From assembly GCF_020531965.1 (NCBI RefSeq), contig NZ_JAJAWH010000013.1, positions 62,001 through 126,000 on the forward strand: a stretch of DNA of 64,000 nt, written 5' to 3'. The stretch comes from Pseudorhizobium xiangyangii. GTDB lineage: Bacteria > Pseudomonadota > Alphaproteobacteria > Rhizobiales > Rhizobiaceae. The notes under the pieces were generated by a model, which saw only the letters and a program-made list of their open reading frames with translations, made no database searches and was not told the origin of the DNA. Below are positions 37,274-48,404 of this stretch, one piece after another. The stretch's first letter is position 1. Each line of letters opens with the position of its first letter. A program made the translations under genes and the position numbers.

Positions 37274-38365
37274 TCAACGATATGGCTCCAGTAGTGCGAA
37301 CATCGCCGTTCGGATATTGTCTGGAGCTTTGCTGAACGGCTGGAGAATATCGAGATGGGGATCGACTTCCCCTCGATTGCGGATGGACTCTACGAGTGCA
37401 TGTTGATGATCTTCGTCCAGGGCACCATAGTAAACCAGCGTGGTACGGTAATCCTCATGCCCAAGGTTCTGGCTGAGTGCCTTTCGCTCTTCAGCTGTTG
37501 CACCCCACCGCTCGATCATTCTGGCAATTGTTGAACGGATCGCATGAGGCCGGGAATATTTCGTTCCCGCCGCTTCGGCAGCGGCTTTCATCACATGCCG
37601 GACGGGAGCGGCAGACGCGAGAAAATCGAAACGTACCTCCTTCAGTTCACCCCAGTGCTTTTTGAAACCTCGAGGAAAGAGCGGATCATTGTCCTGAGCG
37701 CCAAGATCTCGCAACTCTTCAAGCCAATCGATAACGGTTTTTTCGATGTCCTCTCCAACCGGAAACCAGGCTGTCCGCATTGTCTTGCTTGCCTTGGTGG
37801 CGACTCGTTTGGCGTCCTGGAAGACCAACTTGCGGGAGGTATCAACGTGCTTGACGCGCAGCGTGACCAGCGCCCCATCACGCACGCCCGTCAGATAGAG
37901 AAAGGCGATCATTGCACGGTCGCGCCGCTGGAGAACGGTATTGGCCGGAGCCGCCGCAATCAACATCCTGATCTCATCCGCAGTCGGCACGTGTTTCTCC
38001 GTCGCCGCCTTGGCGATCTTTGCAAGGCGTTTGGATGGGGTGAAGTAGTCCGGCAGATCGCGCGGCATCTTGGTGAATGCGAACTGCTTGGAGAGCCATA
38101 AAAAGAAGGCTTTCAATGTGCCGAGGCTATGGACAACCGTGGATGCGGACAATGTCCCTTCCTCCTCGGCTTTAGTCTGCATGTTGTTCTTGTATGCGAT
38201 GATTTGATCGCGGCTCACCTGGCTGAAGTCGACATTGCCCGTTGCCTCTTCGAACTGGCGTATGTGCCTCAGAGCGGCATCAATCGTCTTGTCGTCCAAG
38301 CCTTGGGCTTGCTTAAGCTTGGTCTGATAGTCGTAGATAACGAATGCATTCTGATGAGACGGCAT
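37274..38365 (-). CDS. Tyrosine-type site-specific integrase
   Basis: A 363-residue tyrosine recombinase. An N-terminal SAM-like core-binding domain (to ~residue 115) is followed by the catalytic domain with Arg in LTGVRDGALVTLR, the RPHAIRSTIARM box (in place of the usual HxLR), a His in LSQNLGHEDYRTT and the nucleophile Tyr in LVYYGALDED. ATG 38365 is chosen; an extension to 38473 is open but not family-like. It stands close to tRNA-Ser with two small DNA-binding genes between, as in integrated elements. Which DNA it moves is not clear. Confidence 0.87.
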   Translation of the reverse strand: MPSHQNAFVIYDYQTKLKQAQGLDDKTIDAALRHIRQFEEATGNVDFSQVSRDQIIAYKNNMQTKAEEEGTLSASTVVHSLGTLKAFFLWLSKQFAFTKMPRDLPDYFTPSKRLAKIAKAATEKHVPTADEIRMLIAAAPANTVLQRRDRAMIAFLYLTGVRDGALVTLRVKHVDTSRKLVFQDAKRVATKASKTMRTAWFPVGEDIEKTVIDWLEELRDLGAQDNDPLFPRGFKKHWGELKEVRFDFLASAAPVRHVMKAAAEAAGTKYSRPHAIRSTIARMIERWGATAEERKALSQNLGHEDYRTTLVYYGALDEDHQHALVESIRNRGEVDPHLDILQPFSKAPDNIRTAMFALLEPYR

Positions 38366-38562
38366 GCTGTCTCGCTCTCTTGTATATTGATTGCTGAAAG
38401 TCTTGGTTCTGCGAACATCCCCGAAAACGGTGGTTTGCGGGGATGTTGAGGTGCCGGTGTCCGATTGAAACACGTCGAAAACTTATCGATAGCCGACACC
38501 GTTTCAAGCGAGGACCAATTTAGGGCGATTTGCCCAATCCGAATGGGAAGGTGACCATTACA

Positions 38563-39003
38563 TTAGTCTGGAATCGTGCCATTGGGATTGTGTTCTGTGG
38601 CGTCCTTGATCACGGCCCATTGCTCATCCGTCAACCACCGGCTCGCGCGACCACGCCCCTCCGAGCAAGCAAGCGACAAGCGTACCAACCCGGTGCGGCC
38701 TGGATGGACGTTAATACCTCCCTCCAGCAGGGAATGTTTCCCCCCACATGAGACGCAGTGGATCTCATATGGGCCGCATGGTGATTTGCTACGGTCGCGA
38801 CGGGCGCGATGGAAATCATTCAACTGGTCGCCTCGAAACAAACGGCGGCCGCCTTTTTCGAAGCAACACAAGCCAGACCTCAACCAATTGCCGACCGTGT
38901 TGCGGCATACTCCGTAGAGAGCCTGCACCTCGTCAGGCGAGTAGAAGTAATTGATCTTCGCGAGGCGCTCGCTGTGGAGATTACGGCGGCGGGACTTGCT
39001 CAT
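38563..39003 (-). CDS. Small helix-turn-helix protein of integrative element
   Basis: A 146-residue protein. Residues ~18-68 (FYSPDEVQALYGVCRNTVGN, then a GGRRLFRGDQL wing) form a MerR/excisionase-like helix-turn-helix. A CVSCGGKH motif near residue 84 and a later ACSEGRGR look like a degenerate zinc ribbon. Its ATG overlaps the stop of the upstream AlpA-like gene (ATGA), so both are translated together. Proteins of this form accompany integrases in Rhizobiales and may direct excision or regulate integrase expression. Confidence 0.65.
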   Translation of the reverse strand: MSKSRRRNLHSERLAKINYFYSPDEVQALYGVCRNTVGNWLRSGLCCFEKGGRRLFRGDQLNDFHRARRDRSKSPCGPYEIHCVSCGGKHSLLEGGINVHPGRTGLVRLSLACSEGRGRASRWLTDEQWAVIKDATEHNPNGTIPD

Positions 39004-39431
39004 CGCTCACCTGCCATACGCGCTTCGTATGCCACGACCTCACTGAGGCGCCAGCGCGTCGATCCCTTCTCGACCTTCAACGGCTTGGGAAAGCCCTCGG
39101 ACGTCTTGATCCAGCGCCAAATGGTCTGTTTGCTGACCTTGAAGAGGGCGGCAACCTCGTTATCGGTGAGAAGTTGCTCTGCTTTAGCGGGTGCATGAGC
39201 TGCCGGGATAGATGTACGCTCAAGCTTTTGAGCGGCGCCGATCTTGGGAAGCAGCGCGCCCAACACTTTTTGGGCGATGAGATCAGCGAACTGATTTGTG
39301 TATTCGTCCTCGCTCGGAGCGATGTCGGTCACACCAGTCGCGGCGGCATAGGCATTGCCAGTAGCCGCCAGCTGAGCGTCGCGATCATGTTGCTGTTTAT
39401 CGAGGAGGTTTGCCTTGGAAGATTTACGCAT
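39000..39431 (-). CDS. AlpA-like helix-turn-helix regulator
   Basis: A 143-residue protein whose C-terminal 65 residues are an AlpA/excisionase fold: LLTDNEVAALFKVSKQTIWR, then FPKPLKVEKGSTRWRLSEV. The N-terminal half is polar and not recognised. ATG 39431 is preferred; a longer frame to 39488 exists. AlpA proteins activate integrase or help excision of prophage-like elements, consistent with the neighbouring integrase. Confidence 0.75.
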   Translation of the reverse strand: MRKSSKANLLDKQQHDRDAQLAATGNAYAAATGVTDIAPSEDEYTNQFADLIAQKVLGALLPKIGAAQKLERTSIPAAHAPAKAEQLLTDNEVAALFKVSKQTIWRWIKTSEGFPKPLKVEKGSTRWRLSEVVAYEARMAGER

Positions 39432-39682
39432 ACCGTTCCCTTTCTCCGCATTTAGCGGGGTGTAGGGAAGCCGGCACGTCTTGCGCAAACTTCGAATAAA
39501 TCATCGCGGCGAATTGTTCACCGGATGTGATGCCATGCGTATCAGAATATTCTCACGGCGCAACAGGCTATCGTGCAAAATCCATTTGCGAGAAGATTTA
39601 TTTCGGTGCGATGGGCCAGATGATGGGCCAAGAGAAACGGCATCCAAAAATATCTTAAAAAACAACGACTTGATGGATCTTA

Positions 39683-39772
39683 TGGCGGAGAGGGTGGGAT
39701 TCGAACCCACGATACGGTTGCCCGTATGCCGCATTTCGAGTGCGGTGCTTTCGACCACTCAGCCACCTCTCC
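39683..39772 (-). tRNA. tRNA-Ser (anticodon CGA)
   Basis: A 90-base class II tRNA on the minus strand with a 7-bp acceptor stem (GGAGAGG pairing with the 3' end), D-arm GCTGAGTGGTCGAAAGC, anticodon loop CTCGAAA giving CGA, a long variable arm, T-arm with GGTTCGAATCC, and an encoded CCA end at 39683-39685. Its 3' end points toward the integrase module, making it the likely attachment site. Confidence 0.96.
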
Positions 39773-39871
39773 GCTTAAGACGTGATGACGCGTTGGTCAG
39801 CGCGGGCTGTCTCATAGCGACGAAAGATGAGGCTGGCAAGCGCCAAATCCAAGATCGTCAATCCTTTTATC

Positions 39872-39900
39872 TTGACAGTTTTCATGCCCTCACGTATGCC
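39872..39900 (+). promoter_or_regulatory. Probable promoter of rplU-rpmA
   Basis: TTGACA at 39872-39877, 17-base spacer, then TATGCC at 39895-39900, about 180 bases before rplU. The 39773-40078 region otherwise holds no gene; a long leader of this size is common before ribosomal protein operons, but no known leader structure was recognised. Confidence 0.5.
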
Positions 39901-40078
39901 CGCAACCGATCAGGCGTGGAAAGGGCTCCATGCCTCTTTTCTTGTTCGGATGCCTCCCAAGGGCAACGTCAAGACCACCGGCAGGATGGCGACTTTTCAG
40001 TATCCCTCCTGCTCACCCGACTGGCAAAAAGACGGCCGCCTTACAGGCAGAGCCGGAACGAACATGAAAGGATAAAAA

Positions 40079-40390
40079 ATGTTCGCAGTCATCAAGACCG
40101 GCGGTAAACAGTACCGCGTGGCCGCCAACGACGTGCTCACCATCGAAAAGCTGGAAGCAGAAGCTGGCGCAATCGTAGAATTCAACGAGATCCTGGTCAT
40201 CGGCGTAGGCGCTGATGCCAAGTTCGGTGCGCCTTTCGTAACGGGCGCCACCGTCAAGGCTGAAGTCGTTGAGCACAACCGTGGCAAGAAGGTCCTTTCC
40301 TTCAAGAAGCGTCGCCGTCAGAATTCCAAGCGAATTCGCGGTCATCGCCAGCATCACACGGTCGTTCGCATCACCGACATCGTCGCTTAA
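40079..40390 (+). CDS. rplU: 50S ribosomal protein L21
   Basis: A 103-residue ribosomal protein with the typical MFAVIKTGGKQYRV start and the C-terminal KRRRQNSKRIRGHRQHHT segment that binds 23S rRNA. It forms an operon with rpmA 33 bases downstream. Length and sequence are normal for alphaproteobacteria. Confidence 0.98.
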   Translation: MFAVIKTGGKQYRVAANDVLTIEKLEAEAGAIVEFNEILVIGVGADAKFGAPFVTGATVKAEVVEHNRGKKVLSFKKRRRQNSKRIRGHRQHHTVVRITDIVA

Positions 40391-40423
40391 TCAGGATTTT
40401 CGAAGGTTTAAAGGAGAACTCCA

Positions 40424-40693
40424 ATGGCACATAAAAAAGCTGGCGGTTCGTCGCGCAACGGTCGTGATTCCGAATCCAAGCGCCTTGGCGTGAAGAAGTT
40501 CGGCGGCGAAGTCGTCATTCCAGGCAACATTATCGTGCGTCAGCGCGGTACGCAGTGGCATCCGGGCACCAATGTCGGCCTCGGCAAGGACCACACCATT
40601 TTTGCGCTTACCGCCGGCAATGTGAACTACCGTACGAAGGCCAATGGCCGAGTGTACGTCTCTGTAATGCCGAAAGCAGAAGCAGCGGAATAA
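40424..40693 (+). CDS. rpmA: 50S ribosomal protein L27
   Basis: An 89-residue ribosomal protein starting [16 protein letters not shown], with [18 protein letters not shown] in the middle. L27 sits near the peptidyl transferase centre. AAAGGAG is well placed before ATG 40424. Confidence 0.98.
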   Translation: MAHKKAGGSSRNGRDSESKRLGVKKFGGEVVIPGNIIVRQRGTQWHPGTNVGLGKDHTIFALTAGNVNYRTKANGRVYVSVMPKAEAAE

Positions 40694-40757
40694 GCCGGTA
40701 GCGCTCTAAAGCAGCCGGTGTCTCATCGACCCGGCTGGCACCACCAGGTTTCAGTCC

Positions 40758-40801
40758 AAAGAAAAGGGAAGATGGGCACCACCCAACTTCCCTTTTTCTT
40801 T
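40758..40801 (+). terminator. Rho-independent terminator after rplU-rpmA
   Basis: AAAGAAAAGGGAAG pairs with CTTCCCTTTTTCTTT around a 15-base loop, ending in T-rich sequence. It lies between rpmA and the first acetyltransferase gene. Confidence 0.6.
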
Positions 40802-40823
40802 GATCCAAACGGAGGACTGAACC

Positions 40824-41456
40824 ATGCAAGGCGAATTGTTAAGGGTGAGCCAATCCCGGCCACCGGAAGAACGGCTGAGACCCGAGCGGTCGAGGAGCGA
40901 TTGCCCCGTCTTACTGTCGCAGAGACTTGTTCTGCGCGCACCCCACGAAGAAGACATCGACGCCCTTGCCCATCTCGCCAACAATGCAAACATCGCGACC
41001 ATGGTGTCACGCATGCCGCATCCCTACACGGCAAAAGACGCCGCGGATTTTGTGCGACGCACGAAAGCCGGCGAGATTGGCAAGTGCGTCTACGCCATTA
41101 CGCGAGGCGACAATGGCGCCTTTCTAGGATGCTGCGGGCTTGAACCCCAGGAAGACCAGAAGACCGTGGAAATCGGCTACTGGCTTGGCGAACCGCACTG
41201 GAACCAGGGCTATGCTACCGAGGCGGCGCATGTCCTGATCGACATGGCCTTCCGCACACGCGACATCGACCAGATCGACGCGCGTTGCAGGGTCACCAAT
41301 GTTGCATCTCGGCGGGTTATCCAGAAATGCGGCTTCCAGTTCCAGGGCTCGGGCATGTTCGGGTCCCTGGCCATGGGAGGCATGGTGCCTGTCGAATGGT
41401 TCCGGCTCGACCGCAAGACATGGATTTCACTCCGCAGCTGGGGAGAGCTTAGATGA
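40824..41456 (+). CDS. GNAT-family acetyltransferase
   Basis: A 210-residue acetyltransferase of the RimJ/RimL type. LVLRAPHEEDIDALAHLANN opens the fold, EIGYWLGEPHWNQGYATEA carries the acetyl-CoA-binding loop, and ARCRVTNVASRRVIQKCGFQ is the C-terminal motif. GGAGG precedes ATG 40824, and the stop overlaps the next gene as ATGA. Target unknown; such genes follow rpmA in several rhizobia. Confidence 0.88.
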   Translation: MQGELLRVSQSRPPEERLRPERSRSDCPVLLSQRLVLRAPHEEDIDALAHLANNANIATMVSRMPHPYTAKDAADFVRRTKAGEIGKCVYAITRGDNGAFLGCCGLEPQEDQKTVEIGYWLGEPHWNQGYATEAAHVLIDMAFRTRDIDQIDARCRVTNVASRRVIQKCGFQFQGSGMFGSLAMGGMVPVEWFRLDRKTWISLRSWGELR

Positions 41457-42031
41457 GCGCCACAGTTCTTGAACGCCGGTCAACGGAAGACAGGATGCCG
41501 GGGCCATGCCCCGTCATCACCAGCCGTCGCCTGGTCTTGAGGCCCCACCGGGTGTCTGATGCAGACAGCATTGCGCAATCGCTGGCCGACTTTTCCGTCA
41601 GCCGCATGCTGGCTCGCGTCCCGCAGCCGTACGATCGGGAAGATGCCCGCAACTGGCTGCAGATCCGGCTCTCGGGATCTTCACCGGGCTGGACCATGGC
41701 GATCACGACGCGCGATGACGTTCACATCGGTATTGTGTCGTTGGAGCTGCGCGGCGAATCCTGGCATCTTGGCTACTGGCTGAACCGGCTCCATTGGGGA
41801 AAGGGCATCATGACGGAAGCCGTCGATGGCGTACTGGATCTATTTGTGCGGCGCATGCCTGACACCGAGGTCCATTCCGGGGTCTTTGCAGACAATTCTG
41901 CTTCATTGAAGATCCAGCAAAAGCTCGGGTTCAGGATCACCAATTGCAACGAGTTGTTCAATTTGGCTCGCAACAGCATGGTACCGCATATTGAAACCCT
42001 GCTGCGGCCGGAAGATCTCCGCCGGCCGTAA
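41453..42031 (+). CDS. GNAT-family acetyltransferase
   Basis: A 192-residue acetyltransferase of the same RimJ/RimL group: RRLVLRPHRVSDADSIAQSL, LGYWLNRLHWGKGIMTEAVD and GVFADNSASLKIQQKLGFR. It is translationally coupled to the preceding acetyltransferase and likely arose by duplication, though the two are now quite different. Confidence 0.88.
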   Translation: MSATVLERRSTEDRMPGPCPVITSRRLVLRPHRVSDADSIAQSLADFSVSRMLARVPQPYDREDARNWLQIRLSGSSPGWTMAITTRDDVHIGIVSLELRGESWHLGYWLNRLHWGKGIMTEAVDGVLDLFVRRMPDTEVHSGVFADNSASLKIQQKLGFRITNCNELFNLARNSMVPHIETLLRPEDLRRP

Positions 42032-42070
42032 CGATCAGGAAGTAGCCGGCGGATCAGTCCGCCGGCACTG

Positions 42071-42934
42071 TTAGGCCAGTTCGAGCCAGACCGGGAAGTG
42101 ATCGGAGCCGAGCGCCTGATTGTCCACCTGAACAGATTTCAGCCTCGGAGCGAGCTGTGGGTTTACGAAGCAATGATCGAGATACATCTTCTCCGTCCCG
42201 TCCCCCGGCGATTTCACCCAGGTGTAGCTTTCCGGTGTCGTTGCGCCCAGTCGGGCGGACGCGTCGACTGCGTGGTTGGCACGCAGTGCTCGCCGATAGT
42301 AGCTGTCGGTTCTGCCGACCATCTCCACGTATTCAGGCGATTCCGGGACCATGTTGAAATCGCCCATCATGACGAAATCCTCGGCAAGCGGCATATCGGC
42401 CAGACCGAATTCGCTGGCGCCCGTCAGCGATCCGCCCTCGGCGACGAAATTCAGCGCTCGAGCCTTCAGGAACCGGACCTGCTCAATGCGCTCATCAGGC
42501 GAGACATGATCCAGATGAACGGAGTAGACACGCAACGGACCCGACGGAGTGGCAATCACTGCCTCCACCGCACCCCTCTGCAGGTTGAGCTTTTCGAAAG
42601 TGCGGTTGCGCGGCAACAGCAGATGGCGCACCGCAAGGATGGGCCATCGCGACAGGATCATGTTGCCGAACTGCAGGCGACGCTCGGTCGGCTGCCCGTC
42701 AACGTCGACCATGTCGATGAACAGGTCGCACGGAGCCGCGAAACTGGAAAAAGCGTGGGGAAGCAGCGTCTTGATCCCCTCGACCATGTCCGCATAGTTG
42801 TTCCTGGAGAAGCCCCGGGTAACCTCCTGGAGCGCAATGATGTCGGCCTCGGCAACGCTGTCGGCAATACGGTCGAGACTATACAGCCCATCCAGGCCGA
42901 TCCCATATTGAATATTATAGCTAACCAACTTCAT
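42071..42934 (-). CDS. Endonuclease/exonuclease/phosphatase family protein
   Basis: A 287-residue metal-dependent phosphoesterase. Active-site segments LVSYNIQYGIG, IALQEVTRG, VYSVHLDHVSPDE, MMGDFNMVPESPEY and GSDHFPVWLEL are intact. No signal peptide, so cytoplasmic. Substrate (DNA, lipid or phosphosugar) cannot be read. GGAGG lies before ATG 42934; it is divergent from obgE across 97 bases. Confidence 0.87.
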   Translation of the reverse strand: MKLVSYNIQYGIGLDGLYSLDRIADSVAEADIIALQEVTRGFSRNNYADMVEGIKTLLPHAFSSFAAPCDLFIDMVDVDGQPTERRLQFGNMILSRWPILAVRHLLLPRNRTFEKLNLQRGAVEAVIATPSGPLRVYSVHLDHVSPDERIEQVRFLKARALNFVAEGGSLTGASEFGLADMPLAEDFVMMGDFNMVPESPEYVEMVGRTDSYYRRALRANHAVDASARLGATTPESYTWVKSPGDGTEKMYLDHCFVNPQLAPRLKSVQVDNQALGSDHFPVWLELA

Positions 42935-43010
42935 GATATTCTTTGACCTCCGCCTGAACGGCCTATATCGAACCCGGACAATGTCTTATGGGCAATGACG
43001 TTGTCGGTAA

Positions 43011-45260
<2,250 letters not shown>

Positions 45261-45268
<8 letters not shown>

Positions 45269-46547
45269 TGTCGTGGCCAGCAATGCCGATGATGTCGCAT
45301 CCGTGATGAACGCTATCGGGCTTCAGGCCAGGCAGGCAGCGCGCGCACTGGCGACGACCGCGCCGGACGCAAAGAATGATGCCCTCCATGCTATGGCCGA
45401 TGCCTTGCTGGCGTCGAAGAACGATCTTTTGCAGGCAAACGCTCAGGACCTCCAGCAGGTCGAGGGCAAGGGCTTGCCAGCATCCTTCATCGATCGCCTC
45501 ACTCTGACACCGAAGTCCATAGAGGCCATGGCACAGGGGCTGCGGGAGATCGCGGCCCTGAAGGACCCGGTCGGGGAAGTGATCGCCACCTGGGACCGTC
45601 CAAACGGGCTGAAGATCGAGCGCGTCCGTACGCCGCTCGGGGTCATCGGCGTTATCTATGAAAGCCGACCCAACGTTACGGCAGATGCGGGTGCACTTTG
45701 CCTCAAGGCCGGAAACGCCGTGATTCTTCGGGGAGGCTCCGACTCTCTGCATTCTTCGCGCGCCATCCATCGGTGCCTGGCGGAAGGGCTGAAATCCGCC
45801 GGACTGCCTGAGCATGCCATCCAGATCGTTCCAACAAGCGATCGCGCGGCGGTCGGCGCGATGCTGAGCGGTTTGAGCGGTGCAATTGACGTCATCGTGC
45901 CGCGCGGCGGCAAAAGCCTGGTCGCCCGGGTGCAGAACGAGGCGCGCGTGCCCGTGTTCGCGCATCTCGAGGGGCTTTGCCACATCTATGTCGATGCATC
46001 CGCCGACCTGGAGATGGCCAAGAGGATTGTCGTCAACGCGAAGATGCGCCGGACTGGGATCTGCGGTGCCGCCGAGACACTGCTCGTTGATAGCGCTGCA
46101 ATCGGAACCCACCTGATACCCCTTCTTGAAGCACTTACCGACGCCGGATGTGAAGTCCGCGCATCTGCAACGGTTCTCAAGGTGTTTCCCGGTCTCAAGC
46201 CAGCAACCGAGGACGACTGGCGGACGGAATATCTCGATGCGATCATCTCGGTTGCCGTCGTCGATGGCATTTCAGGTGCGATCGCCCACATCGGCACCTA
46301 TTCATCCAACCATACCGAAGCGGTCATCGCCGAAGATCCAGCGGTTGCGGAACGGTTCTTCAACGAGATCGATTCCGCAATCCTGCTCCACAATGCCTCC
46401 ACGCAGTTCGCAGATGGCGGGGAATTCGGCATGGGCGGTGAAATCGGTATCGCAACCGGCAAGATGCATGCACGCGGCCCGGTCGGCGTGGAGCAGTTGA
46501 CCTCCTTCAAGTACCGTGTGCGTGGCACCGGCCAGATCAGGCCATAG
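45261..46547 (+). CDS. proA: Glutamate-5-semialdehyde dehydrogenase (gamma-glutamyl phosphate reductase)
   Basis: A 428-residue NADPH enzyme for the second step of proline synthesis. The family segments [35 protein letters not shown] and the catalytic cysteine in [14 protein letters not shown] are present. ATG 45261 overlaps proB; the longer upstream frame is a proB shadow. Confidence 0.97.
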
Positions 46548-46553
46548 CCTCAC

Positions 46554-47177
46554 GTGACGGTGTCCCCACCAAGCCGTTGCTACCTCACCATGCCGCATGT
46601 CGAGCGCGGCATGGTCGTCGGCCTCTTTGGTGGCTCGTTTAACCCTCCGCACGAGGGCCATCTCCTTGTGGCCGAAATTGCCTTGCGCAGGCTGAACCTC
46701 GATCAGCTCTGGTGGATGGTGACCCCTGGTAATCCGCTGAAAAGCCGCAGGGAGCTCGCTTCCTTGAGCGACAGGATCGCCATGAGCGAGAAACTGATCG
46801 ATGACCCGCGCATCAAGGTCACGGCATTTGAGCAAGCCCTCGGCAGCTCCTATACTGCCGAAACCCTGGCGCACGTCAGGGCACGCAATCGGAGCGTCCA
46901 TTTCATCTGGATCATGGGAGCTGACAGCCTCAGGACTTTCCACCAGTGGCAAAAGTGGCAGTCCATCGTTAGCACATTCCCTATTGCCGTCATCGATCGT
47001 CCCGGCGCCACCTTGTCCTTCCTCTCCGCAAAAATGAGCCGGACGTTTGACTATGCAAGGATCGACGAAGACGATGCCGGCGTTCTGTGGCGCAAGCCGG
47101 CACCGGCCTGGACCTTCATTCATGGTCCGCGCTCTGCCGTAAGTTCCACGAGCCTGCGCGCCAGGACAGATCCGTGA
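46554..47177 (+). CDS. nadD: Nicotinate-nucleotide adenylyltransferase
   Basis: Cytoplasmic enzyme making deamido-NAD from nicotinate mononucleotide and ATP. The nucleotidyltransferase motif GLFGGSFNPPHEGH and the late SSTSLRAR signature are clear. The start is uncertain: GTG 46554 (207 residues) or ATG 46590 (195 residues). The sequence ends soon after SSTSLRAR, so the protein is slightly short at its C-terminus, as in other rhizobia. Confidence 0.94.
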   Translation: MTVSPPSRCYLTMPHVERGMVVGLFGGSFNPPHEGHLLVAEIALRRLNLDQLWWMVTPGNPLKSRRELASLSDRIAMSEKLIDDPRIKVTAFEQALGSSYTAETLAHVRARNRSVHFIWIMGADSLRTFHQWQKWQSIVSTFPIAVIDRPGATLSFLSAKMSRTFDYARIDEDDAGVLWRKPAPAWTFIHGPRSAVSSTSLRARTDP

Positions 47178-47314
47178 ACCGCCCTGAAGACCGGTCAGGT
47201 TTTCTATCGCCTATCTTGAAAGATTAGCGGTTCGATGCCACCTTAAATTAGCGACCCGTAAAATCGGGATTCGCTGACAGTGCTGTAACTGTTACTTGGA
47301 AGAAAGGACGAACC

Positions 47315-47728
47315 CTGACAACAGTGCACACCAAGGGAAAGATGCTCGGCATCCTTCCGCAGAGCCAGGAAAGTGGCGCCGATGCCGCCGCCCGCGCTCT
47401 TGAACTGGTCCTCGCAAGCCTGGAGGACTCCAAAGCAGAAGACATCGTCACCATCGACATCGCCGGCAAATCCGCGCTTGGAGACTACATGATCGTAGTA
47501 TCCGGGCGATCCAACCGGCACGTCACCGCCATCGCCGAGCATTTGATCTCAGACGTCAAGGAGGACGGGCTGGGAACACCTCGTGTCGAGGGTTTGGAGA
47601 CGGGCGACTGGGTGCTGATTGACACTGGCGATGTCATCATCCATGTGTTCCGACCGGAAGTTCGGGAGTTCTATAACATCGAAAAGATGTGGGCTGCCCC
47701 CGAGATCCTGGAAGGTACACTGCACTAA
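47315..47728 (+). CDS. rsfS: Ribosomal silencing factor RsfS
   Basis: A DUF143-family protein that binds L14 and prevents subunit joining during starvation. Hallmarks: LEDSKAEDIVTIDIAGKSAL, GDYMIVVSGRSNRHV, VEGLETGDWVLIDTGD. There is no ATG in a sensible place. GTG 47324 is in frame, but AGAAAGGA at 47301-47308 is better spaced for a CTG at 47315, giving a TTVHTKGK start that matches my memory of Sinorhizobium RsfS. Confidence 0.93.
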   Translation: MTTVHTKGKMLGILPQSQESGADAAARALELVLASLEDSKAEDIVTIDIAGKSALGDYMIVVSGRSNRHVTAIAEHLISDVKEDGLGTPRVEGLETGDWVLIDTGDVIIHVFRPEVREFYNIEKMWAAPEILEGTLH

Positions 47729-47836
47729 TCCGCTGTCGGGCACGTCCTGGCGCGGCATGAACCGGTTCGAAGAGCGGCTGCGCCGACGCGTAGGCCGCAC
47801 CTTCCGATGCCGGTCCTTGATATCGCGGGACGGGAC

Positions 47837-48319
47837 ATGCGCATCAGCCTTTTTGCCGTGGGACGGCTGAAGACCGGACCGGAGAAGGATCTTGCGTCCC
47901 GGTACCTTGATCGCTTCGCCAAGACCGGACCTGCAGTGGGGCTTGAATTTGTGCGATTGGTCGAGGTGCCTGAAAGTCGTGCTTCGAACCCGGACACGCG
48001 CAAGCGGGAAGAAGCAGCCGCCCTCGACAAGGCGCTGCCGGAAGGCTCCATCCTCATCCTCCTCGACGAGCGCGGCAAGTCGCTGGATAGCGAAAATTTC
48101 GCGAACACGATGGGACGATTCCGTGACAGCGGCAAACGCGACCTGATGATCGCGATTGGCGGAGCCGACGGACTTGACCCCGACCTTCGCGGCCGCGCCG
48201 ACGCTGTCCTTAACCTCGGCGCCATGACCTGGCCTCATCAGGTCGTCCGCATCCTGATTGCCGAGCAACTCTACAGGGCAGTCACGATTTTATCGGGCCA
48301 TCCATACCATCGCGTCTGA
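47837..48319 (+). CDS. rlmH: 23S rRNA pseudouridine-1915 N3-methyltransferase RlmH
   Basis: A 160-residue SPOUT methyltransferase. ILLDERGKSLDSENFA, FAIGGADG-like IAIGGADGLDP and the C-terminal WPHQVVRILIAEQLYRA are the family signatures. ATG 47837 (MRISLFAVGRLK) is the usual start; a frame to 47807 is longer but atypical. Directly downstream of rsfS as in many bacteria. Confidence 0.95.
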   Translation: MRISLFAVGRLKTGPEKDLASRYLDRFAKTGPAVGLEFVRLVEVPESRASNPDTRKREEAAALDKALPEGSILILLDERGKSLDSENFANTMGRFRDSGKRDLMIAIGGADGLDPDLRGRADAVLNLGAMTWPHQVVRILIAEQLYRAVTILSGHPYHRV

Positions 48320-48404
48320 GATCCTCACGCCGGAACACGTGGTTGTTTCTAGTCACGGGCAGCAAATCGGCTTACCCTTTCGCAATCGCGGCAACGGACA
48401 TCGC

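Noticed and set aside
39773-40078. Structured ribosomal leader or riboswitch before rplU
   Set aside because: The leader is long but no known fold was recognised; only a promoter-like pair was kept.
42098-42946. Plus-strand open frame of 282 codons
   Set aside because: Antisense to the endonuclease/phosphatase gene, whose active-site motifs are complete.
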